Source: Telmatactis stephensoni
Lineage: Eukaryota > Cnidaria > Anthozoa > Actiniaria > Isophelliidae
Direction of reading: 5' to 3'
Assembly (NCBI GenBank): GCA_029948255.1
Contig: JALIZF010001761.1
Location: 310,001-374,000 of the forward strand
Length of the DNA stretch: 64,000 nucleotides
In this document: piece by piece, positions 22,210 to 33,014 of the stretch
Position numbering within the stretch: position 1 is the stretch's first letter
Layout of the letters: each line of letters begins with the position of its first letter
Notes under the pieces: generated by a model
What the model was told of the DNA's origin: nothing
Databases searched by the model: none
What the model saw: only the letters and a program-made list of their open reading frames with translations
Position numbers and translations under genes: made by a program

Positions 22210-25000
22210 ATAACTATTTCTACTCTGATGAAGCTTGTTCTTCTTTCAAACAATGTATTAAAGCTTTCTTTATATTTCCTCCTCGATTTGAGAATAATGT
22301 AGGCCATATTTTAGGCTCAAAATATAGGATTTTGTAGAACATATTCGCTATCTCCTCGATTGTACTTCAACCGTTCACTGAATGAGCGCCTACTATTCAA
22401 AACACGCACGTGATCAAATACCGTGTTTTCATTGGTTTATTGTGAGAAATGCACGGGATTCCTGTGCATTGACCGCTGACTCAACATTTCGCTGGCCAAT
22501 TATTAATTCATTGAAAAGACAAAGGTGTTTGTAAAGTTGTCTATGCATTTTGGACCTCTTTCTTTTGATTTTTGACCTAAAAACAGCTCAAAGGACACAA
22601 GTCAACAAGATAAAACAAAGGTATGTAAGATAAAGATACTTTTTGTGAGGTATTCCTCGATTCAGACCTTTTAAATCGACTTTGAAGGGAACGTAAATTT
22701 TGGCGCCAATTTTGCACAGTAGTAGGTCAACATGGTCCAAACTGCCTGGATTTGGAAGCTGTTCCTTTTATTATCCAAAGGGACACAATTAATTGTGCTT
22801 CTTATTAATTAAATTATTAATATTTTTGTTGCTTTTACTATGTTTGCTAAACAAAGTACTGTAAACTGCTTTGGATTCTATGTTGTTGATCAAGCATAAA
22901 TAATTTTGTTGTTGTACTAGACACTGATTATCCACATCAAACAATGAATCTTACTTGTATTTTACAACCTGCGTTGTTTTATTCGTTAAAACAAGTCCAA
23001 ATTCATAACCAATTATATAACTAACTCTTTGCATTCAAATTTTCAAACATTTGCTTGGTTTTTAGGATTACAAAGCAACCATTATTCCAGAATGTGCAAA
23101 TATATCATGTGAAGCATAGCTAAGAAAAAGAAGAAGAAGAGGAGGAGGAAAAAAGAATTAATAATAAAAAGGTCTCTTCATAGCATTAAAAGAGACATGC
23201 TCTTGCAATATAAAAATTCAAAAGGATTTCCATGCATTGACTACATAAGGAAATGCTGCACTAGTGTAAGAGGAGAGAAAAAATCTATGCCAGGAAGATA
23301 TAAAGGAGATTAACTGAAACTACCACAGCTACATGAAGAATTACCAACTGCAACAGCAATGCTGGTAATTATATTTTTTCACATTTTAAAACTGCAAATG
23401 TGATTTATGTTGGTTAACATGTTTTGCATAATATTGTAGTATTGTAGTGTCATTTCACAGTGTTTTGAAAGTTAGAGAGGGGAGTACCAAAAAATCCAAC
23501 TATGCAGTTTACTTGTAGTTTTTTATTATGAAATATATTACTATTGTTTTGTTGGCATTATGGTATTGGTATCCAGACATACTGGATCTAAAAGAATCCA
23601 AACATTGATGCTTTGATGAGAATAAAAAATGTTAAACATTACAGAGGGAACAGAAAAAGTGACATTTTTTTATCTTAAAATAAAACTCAAGAACTCTGCA
23701 AAGTTATGATATATATCAAGCACACTCTTTTACATAATAATGTTCCATATTTACCTGACTTTATAAAGTCACAGAAGACAAGGTTGGTTTATTCATCTAA
23801 AGTTGTGATTTGTGGCCTAATCAATTTAAAGCACTTGTCATATATTAGGAAGTTACTAAAGGGAAATTCTGTCCATGACCTATTACACCATCAAATACCA
23901 TGCAAAATAAGACTCTTTCATGATAAATAAGCCAATTTAAATTACTTTCGTTGAAATGATAGATAAGCTTATCTAAATTATTTTGTTTGAAACCTTGTTT
24001 CCTGATGAAACAATTTTCCCGAACATTTCTATGATGTCACTGTTAGAGGGAATGAGTGCTTCATGTCCACCAGCACAGGCAACATTTTTGTAATATCTAC
24101 ATGTACATTAAAAAAATAGAAAAACAATCAGGACTTTATCATTTGATTATTCAGCTTCTTTGAAAAGTAATTTGATATTGTGTGTGAACATTAACTTTTT
24201 TTGTCCACAAATACTATGAAATGACCCTATCATGAAATCTTGACAAAATTTAATGTTTGACACAGAAGAGTGACTATATATTGTATTATCTCTCAACAGG
24301 TGTAAATGAAACTGCTTATTGGAAGTGGAATGACCAAGAGTTGTTATTTATATGATTAAATCCATGGTTTTTGTAAATAATTCACCCAGAAATGACTTGA
24401 TTACTTAAAATTAACAGCAGAGTAAATTTTCACTTGAATGGTACATGTGACCATTTTTAAAAACTGACAATTTCAAAAATTTTGTCACAATTTGTGAAAT
24501 GACAATATTTATTCATGTGTGAGTATTACATAAATTTAGTCTGAAATTATTAGAATATCTGGCCATCAACAAATTTATTTTTATTTTGTTGTAATTCAAT
24601 TTTGTGACTTGCACTTTGAGATTTATATATATATTTTTTGTCAATTTTATTCATGTAATGTCTTTGTGTATAAATGTTTGCCCGAGCTTTATGATTTTGC
24701 ACTACCCGGTGAGTGCCACTTAGTGAGATCTTCAGGCTGGTTTCAGTGCATAATTGAGTGGCTGGCAGGATTTATCCATGTGTGTGCATTATTGGATAAA
24801 ATTGAACCTGAATGTATTGGAATATCTGTTTGTTCATAAAAAAATCACAGGAACTTGCAATTGAAAAAGCCTCACATTTGTACTATTTGTTCATTTCGAT
24901 TAATTGAAATCAACATTTTTGGTAAGACAGAACACCCACTTGAATGATTTCTTGAACATGTTAAAGAAAATCGACTTATTATTATGCCAGTAGTATTTAT
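22210..25000. other. AT-rich interior of the CACTG element, no gene seen
   Basis: About 2.8 kb of AT-rich sequence. Short frames (23706-23930, 24609-24839) have no recognisable features. An E2F-like TTTGGCGCC near 22699 is of unknown relevance. I see no tnp2-type transposase on either strand. Confidence 0.5.
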
Positions 25001-25665
25001 GCATGATGATGTATCACATTTTTGATCACTCAGAAATAAATGAATACTATTTGAAGATTCCAGTAATATTCACACTTCAAATATGAAAATCCTCATACGG
25101 TAGAAATATCTTGTACGAAAAATATGCGTAAATATTCAAACCGCAGAAAGTATTATTCAAAGTCACAAAGAAATATTATTTTTGGGATTATCTGAAGTAT
25201 TCTAGTTGAAAATCCCTGTGCATTCATACTTCACATACTCGAGTCCGAATACTCTAGAGATAAATGTTATGCAAAGTATGCGTAAGAATTCAGCATGTGT
25301 GCACTCTACTTATTGAAAAATGTTTATTGTATCAAAATATTGGTCTTTAGACATCTATTTTAGAATGTAGACTGCATGATGTATCACACTTTTCATCACT
25401 CAGAAATAAATGAATATTAATTGAAGATTCCAGTAATATTCATACTTCAGATATGAAAATCTTCATACCGTAGAAATATCTTGTACGAAAAATATGCGTG
25501 AATATTCAAACCGCAGAGAGTATTTTTCGAAGTCACGAAGAAATATTATTTTTGGGATATCTGAAGTATTCTAGTTGAAAATCCCTGTGCATTCATACTT
25601 TACATATTCGAGTCCGAATACTTTAGAGATAAATGTTATGCAAAGTATGCGTAAGAATTCAGGTT
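25001..25665. repeat. Tandem pair of about 300-bp repeats, right subterminal
   Basis: 25001-25304 and 25374-25665 are direct copies offset by about 370 bp (shared blocks CACTCAGAAATAAATGAATA, ATATCTTGTACGAAAAATAT, GATAAATGTTATGCAAAGTA). They lie at the right end of the CACTG element and contain many GAATATTC-like motifs, comparable to the left-end repeats. Confidence 0.88.
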
Positions 25666-26002
25666 GTATACTACTAGAATACGTCACGTATATCATCCAT
25701 CTCGAATATCCTAGAATACTCCAAGTCAAGAAGCCATATTCTTTTTCTGAATACTCTTGAATATTTGTCTTTTGGCACAGTGTAAATACTCATCTTCTGA
25801 AATCGTATCATCGAAAAAAGCTAGTGTTAACATATCTCGAGCAACTCGGAAAGAAGCCATCACAAAAATAGGGCAACCGTCGACGCGCGTTTGCTTAAGT
25901 TTATTTTTCGCGCCATAAGACGGCGTCCTAGACTCATTCCCTCTTGGCCTAACATAGCCGTCCTCAAGGCCGCCGTCCAAGTATGCTTAAGGTCCCTATT
26001 GG

Positions 26003-27751
26003 CTCTTAAAGACGTACGTTTCCACTAATCCTTCGTAATATAAAAATTAGGTACTACCTAATAGTGGAGCTCCCATTTAAATATAATAATAGTTTTAAAT
26101 ACTTTGTTTTATTTTGACGTTAATTTTATTCAAATGAATTGGGCTTCCTGTGGTAATAGGCAAACAAAGATTGCATTTTGTTGTAAAAGTTTAAATAAAG
26201 ATTATAGATCAAGCTTTATTTCTTGTCCTTCAGTCTCCTGAGATTTATAAGGCTTTCAAGCTCAGTCACCATAGTGATAGTTATTCAGATTCAGTCAGAT
26301 TTTATAATTGACTTTGTAGTAGTGGTTCATAATTCTCAGAAAAAGAATGCAAAAATCCCTCAAACTGATTTCATTCACATAAAATTAAATACTGAACCTG
26401 ATTTCAACATCCTTCAATTAAACAATTACAATTAGACATTGCAGAACATTATATTTAGATTCTTCTGTCTTGACAGTATTGTGGCATCTTGTTTTTGTAC
26501 TATGTAGAATAGAATGACACAGATAAATAGTTGTCTTTACACGAAACAAGAATTCTCTCTTCCAGGTTACACTAATCATGACTTTAGATGAAACTGTATA
26601 ACAACTCAAAACAACTACTACCTAAAAGCAGAGCTCCAATTTCAATTTTAATATTCTGTGGCTTGCTGTGGTAATTGAAAAAGTTGAAATGAAGATTATT
26701 TTAAAAAGCATTTTTGTGGTTACTGGCTTAATGCCAGTAACACACTATGCCATCGGGTCCATGAGCTAGGGTGCGAGTCCGTGAGTGATTTTCGGAAGTC
26801 TCCGAAGAGCCGAAAGATACGCGAACTTCCGAAGTAGAGGCGAAGTCCCAAGCCGAACTACGAAGTACGTGCGCCGGTCTAAGAGTGGTTAAGTCGATTA
26901 TTAAAAATCAAAAATAGAGATTGTGGTTATAGATATACGTTTTGAGACTAAACCGATCAGTTTAGTTCATAAATATATCTGTAGGGGAAATGTTTGGACT
27001 AGCAACAGTAGTAAAGACCCTTTATTTGTCTGTCAACAGCTATTAGCCTTTGTCTTTGTATTATCATACATTATATCTCACACGCAAAAATATTCCCTGC
27101 GAATATGCCAGTTTATTCAACTTTTTATTTCACTATATGTCTAAATTGTTCGCTGTAAAGATTTCCACAACGGCATTATTGACACAACAAACCGTGTATT
27201 TTTTCGTTTACGTTTCAGATGTTTTATCCATTACGTGACGAACGCGTCATGCAGGTCAAATAGAACATAAAAATAGATTAGTCGAAGTAAACCCCTACCC
27301 TCACCCCCAACCAGGGACAGTTATTAATAATGAAATATAGGGTTTGTGGTTATAAATATACGTTATGAGACCAAACTGTGCAGTTTAGTTCAGAAATATA
27401 TCTGCAGGGTAAATGTTTGTTTCGTTCATGTTTCAGATGTTTTATCCATTACGTGACCAAACGCATCAGGTCAAATAGAACATTCAGGTTCATGCTTTTA
27501 TGCTTTAAAAAGTATTAAATAACGCTAAAACTAAAACCAAATCAACACTTAAAGTTAATTAAACACTTTATTTGTACTTTTCGAGCCCTAAACCAAACAA
27601 ACATGTCACAAGGAACAATTTTATCGAAGTCCATACATTTCTTTATATTTGGCCATAACCATAGGTAACCCAAACACTTGTTCAACCGTTGGCGCCTGTG
27701 GCTCGAGGAGTTGATTTTATTCAGAAATATTGATATAAAACGTTTTATTTA
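26003..27751. other. Intergenic DNA with direct repeats
   Basis: No gene seen. Two partial direct duplications are visible. One is 26912-26997 with 27336-27420 (the TTGTGGTTATA-ATATACGTT block). The other is 27204-27268 with 27419-27484 (the TTTCAGATGTTTTATCCATT block). A weaker one links 26037-26170 with 26612-26690 (TACCTAA, GAGCTCC, TGTGGTAAT). This is probably old repeat DNA. Confidence 0.55.
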
Positions 27752-28019
27752 TATCACAGGAAAAAATGGTCAATTTCCAATCTAGACATATTGGGAAATA
27801 TATGGAAAATTTCCCAAGAAAGGGATAAAATTGGGAAATCCTAAATACAATATTGGGATATTATGGAGATATTTTTATTAGATATTTCGCTAGACAAATA
27901 TTTCCCAATCTTGGAAAACGTTCCCAACTATATCCCAAGAATGGGAAAGCTTTGGGATCTTATTCCCAATAAAATCCCACAATTAGGCATTGACTGAAAA
28001 AAATTTCAAATTTAATCCC

Positions 28020-29110
28020 AAAAAATGGGAATAAAATGGGACCTTAATCCCAACAAAAAAATAATACTTGGGAATTCATTGGAAATATTTCTAAACTGAA
28101 TCCCAAAAATGGGAATTGAATGGGACTTTAATCCCAACAAAAAACAATACTTGGGAATTCATTGGAAATATTTCTAAACTGAATCCCAAAAATGGGAATT
28201 CAATGGGACTTTAATCCCAACAAAAACCAATACTTGGGAATTTATTGGAAATATTTCTAAACTGAATCCCAAAAATGGGAATTGAATGGGACTTTAATCC
28301 CAACAAAAACCAATACTTGGGAATTCATTGGAAATATTTCTAAACTGAATCCCAAAAATGGGAATTGAATGGGACCTTAATTCCAACAAAAACCAATACT
28401 TGGGAATTTATTGGAAATATTTCTTAACTGAATCCCAAAAATGGGAATTCAATGGGACTTTAATCCCAACAAAAACCAATACTTGGGAATTCATTCATTT
28501 GGAAATATTTCTAAACTGAATCCCAAAAATGGGAATTGAATGGGACCTTAATTCCAACAAAAAACAATACTTGGGAATTTATTGGAAATATTTCTAAACT
28601 GAATCCCAAAAATGGGAATTCAATGGGACTTTAATCCCAACAAAAACCAATACTTGGGAATTCATTGGAAATATTTCTAAACTGAATCCCAAAAATGGGA
28701 ATTCAATGGGACTTTAATCCCAACAAAAACCAATACTTGGGAATTCATTGGAAATATTTCTAAACTGAATCCCAAAAATGGGAATTGAATGGGACCTTAA
28801 TCCCAACAAAAACCAATACTTGGGAATTCATTGGAAATATTTCTAAACTGAATCCCAAAAATGGGAATTGAATGGGACCTTAATTCCAACAAAAACCAAT
28901 ACTTGGGAATTTATTGGAAATATTTCTAAACTGAATCCCAAAAATGGGAATTCAATGGGACTTTAATCCCAACAAAAACCAATACTTGGGAATTTATTGG
29001 AAATATTTCTAAACTAATTCCCAAAAATGGGAATTCAATGGGACTTTAATCCCAACAAAAAAACAATACTTGGGAATTTATTGGAAATATTTCTAAACTG
29101 AATCCCAAAA
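28020..29110. repeat. Left subterminal array, 83-bp units, about 13 copies
   Basis: Units start AATCCCAACAAAAACCAATA and contain TTGGGAATT, AATCCCAAAAATGGGAATT and a GAATGGGAC block. The period is 83 bp (for example 28130 to 28213). Copies differ by a few bases and alternate GAATT/CAATT variants, suggesting higher-order structure. Each unit has several inverted TGGGAATT/AATCCCA motifs, as expected of binding sites for an element-encoded protein near a CACTA end. Confidence 0.95.
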
Positions 29111-29182
29111 ATCGAATAGAATAATTCCCCTCTATATACAATACATACATAGTTATTTAGTACAGTGTACTATCATTAGTCT

Positions 29183-32100
29183 TCAGTGAATGGCTCTTTG
29201 CCACTGTGACGAACTTTTCCAATTTCCTTCAGCAATCCCTATTAGTGAGTCCCATGGGACAACATTCCTTGCACATTTCCCAGTTGTTTCTCTAACAAAA
29301 ATGTTTGACATTCTTGAATGTTCCACAAAGAAAAACACATCCACAGTTTTATTTGTGTGATTAACATTGCGAACATGGCCATACCAAATGTCATCAGCCC
29401 CTACACCTTGAATGAGTAGCATATCTTCCTTTTGTGGATACACTGGTACAACAACATCAAATGGAAGCTGTTCTTGATACCTCTGATAGTCAACAACACT
29501 AGATGTTTCTTCACCACAGTTATACAGAATGACTTTCCTTAGTATGCTATTCAGATCAAAAAAGGCTGACTCTCTCCTTGGGCTGCTCTGCACCTTTGAA
29601 AATCCACTCCAAAAATTTATTATTTGCTGTCCATCATCTGCATAAGAGCTAGGATGGATATATCCTTTAACTAGCAATTTGTATGACTCGCCATTGGTGT
29701 TTAAAGAAAGAAACCTGTCCAATGTTACAACAACTTCTTGCTGATTAATGACTATCACTGCTGTCTCTCCAGATCTATAAACAGTGCCTTCAAAGCTCCT
29801 GCCAGTCACAAAGCATTTCTTTGATAAGTAGGATACTTCACGGACAGCATATAATGGTACTGACAAGGCATTTGCTAACTTTCTTCTATCAGCTTCTGAT
29901 AGAAATGCCATGTTGCCCATTGCACCAAGGAGGAATGATTGACGTGGAGAATCTTTTCTGTCAATAGCCAATTTTGCAGTTTCAACAGAACTTGCAAAGC
30001 CCTAGAGTGAGATGTGAGAAAATTAATATTTAACTTTGCTTAATCTTGTGAAAGTTGTATTAAATAATAAAGGTATAAATTCAAGAATGGGAATTAATTA
30101 AATGGCAGTTACAGCTGCAGTCAACTTTATAGATTTATGCTAAAATACATATTCTAACAAAATAAACCAACTTACTAATTTGCTGTCAATCTTTCCAAGT
30201 GTTTCACCTTGATTTTCAGCATAGGGTTTAAGGAATTCCCTTCTTGACTCAGCAAAAGCAAACGTTTTTTCAATGCCTCTACAATTGCTAGATTTTTTTG
30301 TATAGGTTTTAACAGCTCGTTCGAAAACTGCACACCAATAATTGTCAGTTCCTGAAAATCTAATAATGTCTTCATGAATATGAAGGAGATTATGCATAGA
30401 AATTGTACACATTCCAAGTCCTTGGATTTCTTCTACTAATATATTTAAGCGCCATGACAATTTATGATGTACTTCAATCATGTTGTTGGTCCAACCATAT
30501 CTCCCACTATTAAAATGCATTTCTGTCAACCTTGATACTAAGTGCTGGATTTCTTGCTCTTTTGGATTTTCAATCTTACTATCAAGCACACAATCTGCCA
30601 TGGGGAAAGAGAACTTTTGGAGACCTTCAGCTTTCCATTGTCCTAAAGACCCATTGTAGTTTTGAACTGGTTTTGGCAGTCTACCACTCTTGAGTTCTTT
30701 TGTCCATGGGAAGTTTTTAATTTCTTTGTCAAGATATGCTTTGTCTATTAGTTTCAGATCTAGAAGTCTTTCAGCTTGGCTTTTGACAACATTCAGACAT
30801 ACAGTATGAAATACATCATAGGTTAAATCTTGAAGTATGTCAAACCCATAAAGAGGATATAAATATTTATGTAGAAGACTAATTCCAGTGACACCTTTCT
30901 GTGATGACATCTGTTTTCTAATGCTTGTCCTTGATTCAGCTTCAATGTCATAAAGATCTGTAAGCATCTCAGAAATCTTGCGAGGCTTCCACTGATGTCT
31001 GTAATGTAAGCGGTTATCACCATAATACATATGTTTATTTGAGTCTTTTTCTGGTAGATGCTGGCCAATTAATCTACATCTCCGACAGGGACATGTACCT
31101 TGATTTAAGAGCTTGCCTATTTCACATTGTCCTGGATGGTCTCCTGACCAACACAGTAGTAGAACACGGATGTTTTGTACATTTGATTGCTCATCAAAGT
31201 CACCTATGTTAATATCATAGAGTCTGTCAACTTCAAATCCATGAATAAACCCTTTGCAAATATCTTTCATCAATGGCTCGAGGAATGGGTCATAGGTTTC
31301 AGGTAATTTTGGAACAAAAGTTAAAGGAACAAATCCCAGGACATAAACTTCATCAGTATGACTTCTGTCTTCTTTTTTTAAATTTGCTATAGAAACTTCT
31401 AAGGAGCCACAATTCCTTGAGCTTGATCCATTAAATGCTTGCCAGCCATCCCAGTGACCAATTAATGCAATGTTGAATGGAGAACCAGTAGTTGTTTTTA
31501 ATGAATGTTCAAATGACTCCAAACATTCTGGGCACTCTACAACTTTGATACCCTCCATAGGCCCATCTTCTGAATTGATTAGATGATCTACTGATATTGG
31601 AATACCACAGTATTGACAGCAGCATGGAATAACCCAAGTTTTATTAGGGTCCCAAAACCACTGAAGTTCATTCCATCGACTACCATCCCATATTTCCTTT
31701 TTCAGCGGCCAAGTTTCATTTCTTTCAAGCCAGTGATCTCGTTCAATCCAGTGAGATAGCATTTTATGACATAGGTTCCTATCACGAAACCAATTCCTTA
31801 CTTTGTTTTCAAGACCAAGATAATAATATGTTATATAACCTGTTTTGCCACAGTGAACACAAAGATCATCTTTGTTTTCCATTATACTATATTTTCCAGT
31901 GTACTTAAGCTTACTCACTGAAGAACTTCGACCTTGGGTTTCATAATAACAAAAACAAATGAAGTATTCCTTTGCATCGGAATATCCTTCTTCCTTTAAC
32001 AGGACCTGTACATCGTTCCACGATTTAGGCCACAAAGTTATCAAAATATCAATATCAAACAGTTGTTCATTTAAAGAGCAAGATTCCAACAAGAGTTTTT

Positions 32101-32629
32101 TACCATAATCCAAAATGTCTGAGAAAGTTTTAATAGACAACCCACTGTCTTTCTGGATTTTTAGTGCATTCAATACTGCATTAATAATGAGTTTCTTGAG
32201 AGGATTATCGTTACAAGATTGTTCATTAATACGGTTACCAAAATCTGTATCTATGTCGGTATAAACATTCTCGCCATTAGAACTACAAGCAGCTGTTTGG
32301 TCTTGACCAGTGAACTCTTGACATTGCTGATAGTCATTGTTTACGAATTCCATTTCTTGACTGTCGATTTCCATTTCAGGATCACTCTCAATTTCCTCAG
32401 GCTCCGCACAATCAGTGTAAAGATGGTTGTTTTTGGATTGGACATTACCGGATGTATCTAGTGAAGTATAATTCGCCTCTTTCCAATGCCTCATTTCTGT
32501 ATTTCGATCGGTTGCACGACCATTGCAATTTGTGCAAGGACAGTGGACATGACGATAATTTTTTGCATTGCAAACACAGGAGGAGATATCAGTTCTCTTC
32601 CATGTAAAAGTATTTTCTTGTTCGTGCAT
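29183..32629 (-). CDS. EnSpm/CACTA transposase (tnp2 family), two exons
   Basis: Exon 1 is 32629-30176 (818 codons) and exon 2 is 30001-29183. A GTAAGT donor and a CTCTAG acceptor join them in phase 0, giving about 1,090 residues. An upstream in-frame extension to 32677 is possible, but Met at 32629 precedes the first Cys-rich block (HCPCTNC, residues about 29-35). Tnp2 features: HWDGWQAF (Asp about 394), CWSGDHPGQ (Asp about 497) followed by CPCRRC, GFDILQDLTYDVFHTVCLNV, and NYWCAVFERAVK (Glu about 770). These fit the DDE triad of the family, which cuts at CACTA ends. A further Cys pair set lies at about 257-370. The C-terminal exon is of unknown fold. No stop or frameshift seen. Confidence 0.9.
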
Positions 32630-33014
32630 TCTTCTATAGACAAAACTCAAATATGATCTCAAAGTACAAAAAAACAAGTTAAAAAACTTAATTTTTCCCG
32701 CCTTTTGAGCCCGCCTTTCTCAAAAGCCGCTGGTCAGTTAGGAGGAACTTTTAGCCAATCACTTTTGAGCTTAAATGCTACCCAATTAGAAACGAGAATA
32801 GATCTATATGGCGGGAAATTTTATCCAATCATTGTTCAGTTTATATAAAAGTCCAATCAGAAGCAGTGATAGATCGAGGAAATTAACTTGCTCAGGAGTG
32901 CCCAAACAAGCATTTTCCTGCCGCCTTTTGAAGAGGAGGGAAGTCAATTTTGTAGAAAGTTTTCAGCTTAAAAGGTCGTATTTATCAGTATTTTCAACGA
33001 ATCAGTAATAAAAT
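32630..33014. promoter_or_regulatory. Bidirectional promoter of the EnSpm element
   Basis: 385 bp separate the two divergent start codons. The region contains inverted E2F-like sites TTTTTCCCGCC (about 32692-32702) and GGCGGGAAATT (about 32811-32821), several CCAAT/ATTGG boxes (AGCCAATCAC, TATCCAATCATTG, GTCCAATCAG) and a TATA-like TTTATATAAAAG (about 32839). The arrangement suggests shared, perhaps cell-cycle-linked, transcription; this is inference. Confidence 0.6.

Larger units (their letters stand above)
20868..25782. mobile_element. 4.9-kb CACTG-ended (EnSpm/CACTA-like) non-autonomous transposon
   Basis: The ends are inverted: CACTGTGCAAAAAGGCAAAT from 20868, and CACTGTGCCAAAAGACAAAT in complement from 25782, with the 3-bp duplication TAA at 20865-20867 and 25783-25785. 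CACTR ends plus a 3-bp TSD are the EnSpm/CACTA signature. Both subterminal zones are rich in GAATATTC and TGAATACT motifs. No transposase is seen inside, so it depends on an enzyme in trans. The superfamily call is by ends and TSD only. Confidence 0.82.
19811..25860 (-). pseudogene. HARBI1-like: PIF/Harbinger DDE transposase, split by a 4.9-kb insertion
   Basis: Start codon at 25860 (MASFRVARDML). The frame runs to 25783, is interrupted by 20868-25782, and resumes at 20867. Closing the gap across the TAA duplication restores an uninterrupted reading EYLLLNDLNTSKNLD. Family blocks follow: CFGFIDGTVRPI (first Asp), YNGHKRVHALKFQ, YGDPAYP (second Asp) and RVAVEWLFGDI (Glu), then a C-terminal DLDPPTLQDYF in a different frame. 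Further damage: a TGA at 20306-20304, an interruption at about 20222-20293 whose intron phases do not match, and a 1-nt shift near 19870. The enzyme would catalyse cut-and-paste transposition of Harbinger elements, but this copy cannot be functional. Confidence 0.88.
5754..26002. mobile_element. PIF/Harbinger-type transposon split by nested insertions
   Basis: The two ends are inverted copies: GGGACCTTAAGCATAC followed by GGACGGCGGCCTTGAGGACGGCTA from 5754, and its complement ending at about 26001. Between them lie remnants of the two genes typical of Harbinger: a Myb/SANT-like gene (+) from 6069 and a DDE transposase (-) from 25860. Removing the four later insertions (6361-13097, 13772-18256, about 18422-19750, 20868-25782, plus one copy of each target duplication) leaves about 2.8 kb, a normal size for an autonomous Harbinger. 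The expected 3-bp TWA target duplication is not clear: the flanks read ATT on both sides only if the TIR is taken to start with A. Both genes carry disabling mutations, so this copy is dead. Confidence 0.82.

Noticed and set aside
28020..29110. Regular array of repeats that at first glance resembles a CRISPR array
   Set aside because: There are no unique spacers; the whole 83-bp unit repeats. The context is a eukaryotic transposon end.
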